Origin: CAYSQW01 sp964433135
GTDB taxonomy: Bacteria > Acidobacteriota > Aminicenantia > Aminicenantales > Aminicenantaceae
Direction of reading: 5' to 3'
Length of the DNA stretch: 20,917 bases
Assembly (NCBI GenBank): GCA_964433135.1
Contig: CAYSQW010000061.1
Location: forward strand, 1 to 20,917
This document shows, piece after piece, positions 15,533 to 20,917 of this stretch; within the stretch, counting starts at the first letter, position 1, and every line of letters starts with the position of its first letter. The notes beneath the pieces were generated by a model, which saw only the letters and a list, made by a program, of their open reading frames with translations, ran no database searches and was not told the origin of the DNA. The position numbers and the translations under genes are program-made.

Positions 15533-16579
15533 ATGTCCAGGACCATTTTAAGGGAGAAAGATACGCGTATTCTCAATATCGCTGTTGAGCAGTATCTACG
15601 GATCGGGCAGCCCGTCAGCTCGGGAACCATTGCTCGGCAGACTTCCTTCAGCGTGTCTTCGGCCACCGTCCGTAACGTCATGGTCAAACTAGAATCCCAG
15701 GGATATTTGCATCAGCTGCACACCTCTTCAGGGCGCATCCCCACGGATAAAGGGCTGCGTTTTTATGTGAATGCGTTGCAAGAGGAAGCTCACGCCGTTC
15801 CCGATAACATTAATCTTCCTCCGCAGGATATTTTGCCGGGAGGATGCGATTTGAACACCATGCTTGTTCAGGCTTCACGGCTTCTTTCGGAATATTCGGA
15901 TAATCTGGGGTTCGTCATATCCCCCAAAATATCCAGAATCAATCTCAATAGCATCCGGTTCATAAAAATCGCCGAAAACCGCATCTTTATCATACTGATA
16001 ACGCTAAAGAATCTGGTACTGACCGGAGCCGTCGATACTTCGGAATATTTTTCTCAAAACACCCTTGACGAAGCCGCTCGTTTCATCAACCGGAATTTCA
16101 GCGGTAAGAACCTGATATTTATCCGTAATTATCTATTGGAACAGATGCCGAAATACCGCGTTCAATTTTCAGATGCATTCCACAAAGTGGCCTTGATGCT
16201 GCGCCGCTATATAAGCCAGGAAGAAAAAGAGAGCCAGATTTTTGTCGAGGGGACATCCAAGCTTCTGGGCAAGCCGGAATTAGTCAAGGAAGGCGGCTTG
16301 ATAAAATTGTTTGAAAAGCTTGAACAAAAAGAGAAACTCGCAAAACTGCTCGCGGATTTCATCAGCCTTCAGCATGTTAAGGTGTTGATCGGTTCCGAGT
16401 TGGATCTTCCGGATGTCTTAGGATGCGCGCTGGTTCTTTCCCACTACGGACATAACCGGCAGGTCCTGGGCTCTCTGGGGATCCTGGGGCCGAAAAGGAT
16501 TCCATACAGAAAAATAATCCCCGTTGTGGATTGTGTCGCAAAAAAACTGAGCCGAAGTCTAAGTCTATATGAGTCTTAA
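15533..16579 (+). CDS. hrcA: Heat-inducible transcription repressor HrcA
   Basis: 348 residues, normal for HrcA, the repressor of class-I heat-shock genes that normally binds CIRCE and is kept active by GroEL. The N-terminal winged helix is clear: REKDTRILNIAVEQYLRIGQ, SVSSATVRNVMVKLESQGYL and HTSSGRIPTDKGLRFYVN (63-80). The C-terminal HrcA domain shows a GAF-like core with FIKIAENRIFIILIT and the late motif LGSLGILGPKRIPYRKIIPVVD. ATG 15533 is chosen because GGAGA at 15520-15524 is well spaced and the promoter -10 lies over the earlier GTG 15503; ATG 15518 is also in frame. No CIRCE (TTAGCACTC-N9-GAGTGCTAA) is visible upstream. It opens an operon with grpE, dnaK and dnaJ, so autoregulation is expected. 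Confidence 0.95.
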   Translation: MSRTILREKDTRILNIAVEQYLRIGQPVSSGTIARQTSFSVSSATVRNVMVKLESQGYLHQLHTSSGRIPTDKGLRFYVNALQEEAHAVPDNINLPPQDILPGGCDLNTMLVQASRLLSEYSDNLGFVISPKISRINLNSIRFIKIAENRIFIILITLKNLVLTGAVDTSEYFSQNTLDEAARFINRNFSGKNLIFIRNYLLEQMPKYRVQFSDAFHKVALMLRRYISQEEKESQIFVEGTSKLLGKPELVKEGGLIKLFEKLEQKEKLAKLLADFISLQHVKVLIGSELDLPDVLGCALVLSHYGHNRQVLGSLGILGPKRIPYRKIIPVVDCVAKKLSRSLSLYES

Positions 16580-16588
16580 GGAGGAATG

Positions 16589-17200
16589 ATGGCGGAAAAA
16601 AACCAAAAGAAAGATAAAGATCAATCTTCGAATCCTGAAGTTGAAATAGAATATATAACGCCGAAGAAGCGGGAGACAAAATCCGAAGCGGCCCCTGAGG
16701 AAAAAGACGTCCGATCGGAGGCGGGGCTTCGGAAGAAGGATACCGAGATCAGGAAGCTGAAGAAAGAGTACAAGGAATTGAAGGAAACCTATTTGCGGGA
16801 ACTGGCGGAAAAAGAGAACCTGCGAAAAAGACTCGAAAAAGAAAAAAGCGAATTCTATCAATACGCCTTGAGCGATTGCCTGACGGAGTTGCTTTCGGTA
16901 GTGGACAATTTTGAAAGGGCCCTTGACAGCTCCCAGGAAGGCGATGAACCTAATTTACAGGAAGGTTTGCGGATGATATATCGGCAGCTGCAGGACGTGA
17001 TTTCCAAACAAGGAGTAAAGCCCATCGAAATCAACGATGGGGTTTTCGATCCTCAATTCCAACAAGCCCTATTGACCGAGGAATCGGAGGATGTCTCGGA
17101 AGTAGAGGTCGCCGAGGAACTCCAACGCGGTTACACGCTGCATGAACGTTTGCTGCGCCCCACTCTCGTAAAGGTGCGTGTTCCCAAAAAAGTGAATTAG
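16589..17200 (+). CDS. grpE: Nucleotide exchange factor GrpE
   Basis: 203 residues. GrpE dimers open the DnaK nucleotide-binding domain to release ADP. The N-terminal 45 residues are charged and disordered-looking, followed by a long coiled coil (about 45-95: DTEIRKLKKEYKELKETYLR, ELAEKENLRKRLEKEK), the four-helix region with LLSVVDNFERAL, and the beta-wing with GVKPIEINDGVFDPQFQQAL and GYTLHERLLRPTLVKV. AAGGAGG at 16578-16584 overlaps the hrcA stop; ATG 16589 has a workable four-base gap, whereas the adjacent in-frame ATG 16586 would leave one base. dnaK starts two bases after the grpE stop. Confidence 0.96.
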   Translation: MAEKNQKKDKDQSSNPEVEIEYITPKKRETKSEAAPEEKDVRSEAGLRKKDTEIRKLKKEYKELKETYLRELAEKENLRKRLEKEKSEFYQYALSDCLTELLSVVDNFERALDSSQEGDEPNLQEGLRMIYRQLQDVISKQGVKPIEINDGVFDPQFQQALLTEESEDVSEVEVAEELQRGYTLHERLLRPTLVKVRVPKKVN

Positions 17201-17201
17201 A

Positions 17202-18797
17202 ATGGGACACATCATCGGCATCGACCTCGGAACGACTTATTCCTGTGTGGCTTATATCGAAGGGACCGAACCTCGAATCATTCCCAATCTTGAGGGACTT
17301 CCAACAACCCCTTCCGTCGTCAGCTTTACGGACAGCGGTGATATCCTGATCGGGAACCTGGCCCTGCGGCAGGCGATAACAAATCCCGATAAAACCATCT
17401 TTGCGGTCAAACGGTTGATGGGAAAAAAATTTGATTCCGATGAAGTTCAAGATCTTATGGGAAGGATGCCGTACAAGTTGGCTCAAGCTCCCAATGGCGA
17501 CGTGTTGATTGAAGCCAAATCCGATAAGATCAGCCCACAGGAATTATCGGCGATCATTCTGAAATACTTGCGAAAAAGCGCGGAATCGTATTTCGGCGAA
17601 GAAGTCACAAATACGATCATAACCGTGCCCGCCCATTTCAATGATCACCAGAGACAGGCCACGAAAGACGCGGCGAAAATCGCCGGCCTGAATGTGATGC
17701 GGGTCATCAATGAACCTACCGCCGCCAGCTTGGCATACGGGCTGGAAAGGCAAGAGGATTCGATCATCGCCGTTTACGACATGGGAGGCGGAACTTTCGA
17801 CATCACGCTGATGGAAATCAGTAACGGCATATTTCATGTTCTGGCTACCAACGGCAGCACCTATCTCGGTGGAATAGACTTCGATGCCCGGATCATGGAT
17901 TGGATGTTGAAAAAATTCGAAATGGAATGCGGAATCGACTTGAGGGAGGATAAATATGCTTTGCAGCGGGTCCACGAAGCCGCCGAAAAAGCGAAACGCG
18001 AACTGTCATTTTCCATGGAAAGTGAAATTCATCTTCCTTTTATTACGGCGGACGACAAAAGCTCAAAGCATCTGCGAGCCAGCCTGACTCGAGGAAAGCT
18101 GGAGTCGCTGACCAAGGACCTCATCGATCAAACATTTCCTCTGATCGACCAGGCTCTCGGTGACTGCAGGTTGGGTGTGGATAAAATCGACGACATCATT
18201 CTCGTTGGCGGTCAAACACGGATGCCGCTTATCAGAAAAACAATATCCGAATTTTTTCGCAAACCGCCGGTGGAGCATCTGAATCCAGATGAAATCGTGG
18301 CCATGGGAGCTGCGGTGCAATCCGCTGTTTTCAATGACCGTCTGAAAGATCTTGTGCTGTTGCTGGATGTAACGCCGCTTTCGCTGGGTATAGAAACCGA
18401 GCATGGACGGTTTGTCAGGATCATCGAAAAGAACACCACGATTCCAACCCGAAAGACCATGGCTTTTACCACGGTCGAAAATAACCAGCGCCGGGTTCGG
18501 GTGCATGTTTTACAGGGAGAGAATGAAACCGTGACGGAAAACATATCGCTGGCCCATTTCGACCTGGTCGGCATAGGGGCGGCGCCCGCGGGAGTTCCGC
18601 AAATCGACGTCACGTTTGAGATAAACGCGGATGGGATTGTAACGGTTTCAGCTAAGGATATAGATAGCGGAAGGGAGCAGGAAATCGAAGTCAAACCGGC
18701 ATCCGGACTGAGCAAGCAAGAAGTGGATAACATCATATTGAAATCTCACAAGAAAGCGACAGAGGAAATCAATGACGACAAAAGCGGACTATTATGA
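17202..18797 (+). CDS. dnaK: Hsp70 chaperone DnaK lacking the C-terminal lid
   Basis: 531 residues, about 80-110 shorter than usual DnaK. The ATPase domain is complete: IGIDLGTTYSCVAYIEG (5-21), AVKRLMGKKFD, IITVPAHFNDHQRQATKDAA, INEPTAASLAYG, VYDMGGGTFDITL and DIILVGGQTRMP. The interdomain linker LVLLLDVTPLSLGIE (384-398) and the beta-sandwich substrate-binding part up to GIVTVSAKDIDSGREQEIEV are present. After SGLSKQEVDNIILKSHKK, where the helical lid would begin, the protein ends with TEEINDDKSGLL. dnaJ begins 26 bases before the stop, and that DNA encodes the J domain, so no lid remains in another frame. The lidless protein could bind and release substrate faster, or work beside a full-length DnaK elsewhere. 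Start coupling to grpE is tight and lacks a strong ribosome site. Confidence 0.93.
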   Translation: MGHIIGIDLGTTYSCVAYIEGTEPRIIPNLEGLPTTPSVVSFTDSGDILIGNLALRQAITNPDKTIFAVKRLMGKKFDSDEVQDLMGRMPYKLAQAPNGDVLIEAKSDKISPQELSAIILKYLRKSAESYFGEEVTNTIITVPAHFNDHQRQATKDAAKIAGLNVMRVINEPTAASLAYGLERQEDSIIAVYDMGGGTFDITLMEISNGIFHVLATNGSTYLGGIDFDARIMDWMLKKFEMECGIDLREDKYALQRVHEAAEKAKRELSFSMESEIHLPFITADDKSSKHLRASLTRGKLESLTKDLIDQTFPLIDQALGDCRLGVDKIDDIILVGGQTRMPLIRKTISEFFRKPPVEHLNPDEIVAMGAAVQSAVFNDRLKDLVLLLDVTPLSLGIETEHGRFVRIIEKNTTIPTRKTMAFTTVENNQRRVRVHVLQGENETVTENISLAHFDLVGIGAAPAGVPQIDVTFEINADGIVTVSAKDIDSGREQEIEVKPASGLSKQEVDNIILKSHKKATEEINDDKSGLL

Positions 18798-19908
18798 AAT
18801 TCTGGAGGTGCCGAGGAGCGCTTCCCCCGAAAAGATAAAAAAAGCCTATCGCAGGATGGCGCTTAAATATCACCCCGATAGAAACCCTGGGAACAGTGAA
18901 GCCGAGGAAAGGTTTAAACTTGCGGCGGAGGCTTACAGCGTCCTCATAGACGATGAGAAAAGGTCCGTCTATGATCGATATGGACATGACGGCCTGAGGG
19001 GAGAGGGCTTCGGAGGATTCTCCGGTTTTAACTCTTCCGTATTCGAAGGATTTGAAGACATCCTGGGCAGCTTTTTCGGATTTGGATTGGGCGATATCTT
19101 CGGCGCCCGCGGGGGAAGCGGAAGGAATTATCCGGAAAGGGGTCGGGATCTGGTTCTCGATATGCGTATTACTCTGGAGGAAGCCGCGGTCGGAGTGGAA
19201 AGAGAAATCACGATCAATCGTAAAGAAACCTGCGACGAGTGCGGTGGGAGCAAAATGAAACCGGGGACCGAAAAATCCACCTGTCCCAAATGCCAAGGGA
19301 GGGGACAGGTGCGCTATCAGCAGGGATTTTTCACGATCGCTCGTCCTTGTCTGCATTGCCAGGGAAGCGGTGAAATCATCAATGAGCCCTGCGAGAAATG
19401 CGGGGGGAAAGGAAAAATCCGGCTGAAGAAAAAGATAAAGGTGAAAATACCGGCGGGTATCGATGAAGGGATGAAACTGCGTATGAGCGGAGAGGGGGAC
19501 GCCGGAGATACCGGTGCGGCCGCCGGTGATCTCTATATTGTCGTCAATGTAAAAAAACACAAGTATTTCGATCGCGACGGACGTAATCTACACTGCGTCG
19601 CAAAAATATCCTTTACGCAAGCCGCTTTGGGATCCGTTATGGAGATTCCCACTTTGGAAGGAAAAGAATCGGTGAAGATACCTCCCGGAACGCAACCGGG
19701 AGAAGTGTTTCGCATTAAGAACGAGGGCGTTAAAGACGTGCATTCGCATAGAAAAGGCGACCTTTTCGTTTCGCTGACGGTGGAAACCCCGCAAAACCTT
19801 TCGCGGGAGCAAAAGGATATCTTGCAGCAGTTCGCAAAATCAAGGGAGGAAGATCTCGACGGAGTGCATGCGAACATCGTCGCCAAGATGAAAAACATAT
19901 TCAATTAG
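18772..19908 (+). CDS. dnaJ: Chaperone DnaJ (type I Hsp40)
   Basis: 378 residues with the full class-I layout: J domain 6-70 with HPD at 34-36, a Gly/Phe-rich linker (about 75-115, with GFGGFSGFNSSVFEGFEDIL), and four zinc motifs, CDECGGSK (154), CPKCQGRG (171), CLHCQGSG (193) and CEKCGGKG (207), then the C-terminal substrate-binding domains (KVKIPAGIDEGMKLRMSGEG, IPPGTQPGEVFRIKNEGV). The first zinc motif ends in Lys rather than the usual Gly. The ATG lies within the dnaK coding sequence, 26 bases before its stop, with AGAGGAAA (18761-18768) as ribosome site, which suggests translational coupling. It stimulates DnaK ATPase and presents substrates. Confidence 0.96.
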   Translation: MTTKADYYEILEVPRSASPEKIKKAYRRMALKYHPDRNPGNSEAEERFKLAAEAYSVLIDDEKRSVYDRYGHDGLRGEGFGGFSGFNSSVFEGFEDILGSFFGFGLGDIFGARGGSGRNYPERGRDLVLDMRITLEEAAVGVEREITINRKETCDECGGSKMKPGTEKSTCPKCQGRGQVRYQQGFFTIARPCLHCQGSGEIINEPCEKCGGKGKIRLKKKIKVKIPAGIDEGMKLRMSGEGDAGDTGAAAGDLYIVVNVKKHKYFDRDGRNLHCVAKISFTQAALGSVMEIPTLEGKESVKIPPGTQPGEVFRIKNEGVKDVHSHRKGDLFVSLTVETPQNLSREQKDILQQFAKSREEDLDGVHANIVAKMKNIFN

Positions 19909-19917
19909 AGCCCTATT

Positions 19918-20667
19918 TTGTCATCCAAACGATTTTTTATAAACAGCGCGGAAATTGAGGGGGAGGTTATCCAATTGACGGGAGAAGAACATTATCACCT
20001 CAGCCGCGTTGTCCGAATTCGCCGGGGCGCCATGGTGGACCTTTTCGATGAAAAAGGGTGTTGTTACCGGGCATGCGTCGAACACACGGGCAGGGAACGG
20101 ACACGCCTTCGATTGATCGAAGAAAACGAGCCGGAGATTCCTCGCCTCAGAATCGTTCTGGCTCAATCAATCATTAAATCACGTAAGATGGAGACGGCTC
20201 TGCAGAAGGGCACGGAATTAGGTGTAACGACGTTCATTCCGATCGTCACTCATCGAAGCGTCATAGAGCCCGGATTGAATTCCGGGAAAATAGCGAGGTG
20301 GCAGAGGATTTTGAGAGAAGCCATGAAGCAGAGCGGACGAAGCGATCCGCCGGAAATCAAGCCGGTGGTTCAGCTATCCGATTTTCTGGAAACAGGGGGA
20401 TACGGAGATAAGATATTATTGTGGGAGAGGAAGGGGAAGCCCCTGAAAGAGATCCTGCAGGCTCGTTCGGAAGCGGGAGAGAAAACCACCGATGACCCGG
20501 ATTCCGTCGTGGTTCTGGTCGGCCCGGAGGGAGGCTGGACAGAGGAAGAATATCAGCGTATTATGAATCACGGCTATACAGCGGTGACTCTGGGACGGAA
20601 TGTACTGAGATCGGAAACCGCCGCCATCGCGGGAGTGGCGATGATCGCTCATTTTTGGAACCTGTGA
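19918..20667 (+). CDS. rsmE: 16S rRNA (uracil-1498-N3)-methyltransferase
   Basis: 249 residues. RsmE methylates N3 of U1498 in 16S rRNA with S-adenosylmethionine. The N-terminal PUA-like part has LTGEEHYHLSRVVRIRRGAMVDLFD, and the C-terminal SPOUT knot shows QSIIKSRKMETALQKGTELG, REAMKQSGRS, VVLVGPEGGWTEEEY (198-212) and TLGRNVLRSETAAIAG (224-239). The start is a TTG at 19918, nine bases after the dnaJ stop, with a weak AGAG upstream; no better in-frame start precedes the conserved RFF strand. dnaJ-rsmE adjacency is common in bacteria. Confidence 0.94.
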   Translation: MSSKRFFINSAEIEGEVIQLTGEEHYHLSRVVRIRRGAMVDLFDEKGCCYRACVEHTGRERTRLRLIEENEPEIPRLRIVLAQSIIKSRKMETALQKGTELGVTTFIPIVTHRSVIEPGLNSGKIARWQRILREAMKQSGRSDPPEIKPVVQLSDFLETGGYGDKILLWERKGKPLKEILQARSEAGEKTTDDPDSVVVLVGPEGGWTEEEYQRIMNHGYTAVTLGRNVLRSETAAIAGVAMIAHFWNL

Positions 20668-20668
20668 C

Positions 20669-20917
20669 ATGTTTCTCCAAGGCCAACAAGTTGGAAAATA
20701 TAAAATTATAAAATCGTTGGGAAGCGGCGGCTTCGGCAGTGTGTACCTGGCAAAAGATACGTGGCTGAATATCAATGTCGCTATCAAGGTTCCTCACAAA
20801 CAATCCATGGAGCTTTTCAAGCTCTTGAAAGAATCGCGGTTGCAGGCCGCGTTGAACCACCCCAATATCGTGCGCATGATTGCCGCGGATAAGGAAAACA
20901 AGGTTTTTTTCATGGTA
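20669..20917 (+). CDS. Hanks-type serine/threonine protein kinase, 5' part
   Basis: The first 83 residues of a protein that runs off the window. It begins the kinase fold at once: VGKYKIIKSLGSGGFGSVYL with the glycine-rich loop GSGGFG (18-23), NVAIKV with the ATP-binding Lys40, and KESRLQAALNHPNIVRMIAA, in which Glu55 probably pairs with that Lys. The catalytic loop and any membrane or C-terminal domains lie outside. It starts two bases after the rsmE stop with only a weak GGAA upstream, so it is probably coupled to rsmE and read from the heat-shock operon. Confidence 0.85.
   Translation, partial: MFLQGQQVGKYKIIKSLGSGGFGSVYLAKDTWLNINVAIKVPHKQSMELFKLLKESRLQAALNHPNIVRMIAADKENKVFFMV

Noticed and set aside
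18720..18830. A frameshift as the cause of the short DnaK
   Set aside because: The downstream DNA encodes an intact DnaJ J domain, so no lid sequence remains in any frame here.
18769..19560. A 263-codon frame antisense to dnaJ
   Set aside because: It lies wholly opposite the conserved J and zinc-finger regions; its openness follows from dnaJ codon use.

Overview
The window reads as chromosomal DNA from a Gram-negative bacterium. It encodes a patatin phospholipase with its own POTRA/outer-membrane barrel, a disrupted small barrel protein whose last residue is Phe, and several exported proteins. The gene mix (large secreted M14 metallopeptidase, amino-acid transporter beside a PLP enzyme, a saccharopine-type lysine pair, a Hanks-type kinase) suits an amino-acid or peptide-using heterotroph. 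A lineage such as Aminicenantes/Acidobacteriota is a guess from gene content only; there is no rRNA or other phylogenetic marker that I could place without a search.

Layout. 1-1326 (+): the 3' end of a prenyltransferase/squalene-cyclase-repeat protein, then folK. 1327-1934: about 600 bases with no intact gene, holding a frameshifted relic of a small outer-membrane-type protein, a 22-bp perfect palindrome and a second imperfect inverted repeat. 1935-6977 (+): a patatin-POTRA-barrel phospholipase, a class-V PLP enzyme and an NSS-family amino-acid transporter, the last two only 2 bases apart. 7031-7052: a hairpin between convergent genes. 7055-11587 (-): cysS, a YraN-family nuclease-like protein and a secreted M14 carboxypeptidase-like protein, probably one transcription unit. 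11588-11773: divergent intergenic region with a good sigma-70-type promoter facing right. 11774-14481 (+): lysine-ketoglutarate reductase and saccharopine dehydrogenase as two neighbouring genes, followed by a hairpin terminator. 14577-15389 (+): a MEMO-family gene. 15533-20917 (+): a tightly packed heat-shock operon hrcA-grpE-dnaK-dnaJ, continuing into rsmE and the start of a serine/threonine protein kinase that runs off the window.

How the genes work together. The PLP enzyme and the transporter probably import and process the same amino acid. The two saccharopine-pathway genes together would convert lysine and 2-oxoglutarate to aminoadipate semialdehyde and glutamate. HrcA should repress its own operon, and GrpE, DnaK and DnaJ form one chaperone cycle. 

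Most notable: the DnaK has lost the whole C-terminal helical lid, and dnaJ starts inside its last codons. The NSS transporter lacks both asparagines that normally bind sodium at site 1. The heat-shock operon has no CIRCE operator that I could see, but a different 9-bp inverted repeat lies upstream of it. I found no mobile element, CRISPR array, tRNA or rRNA. I do not see a clearly new defence or biosynthetic system.
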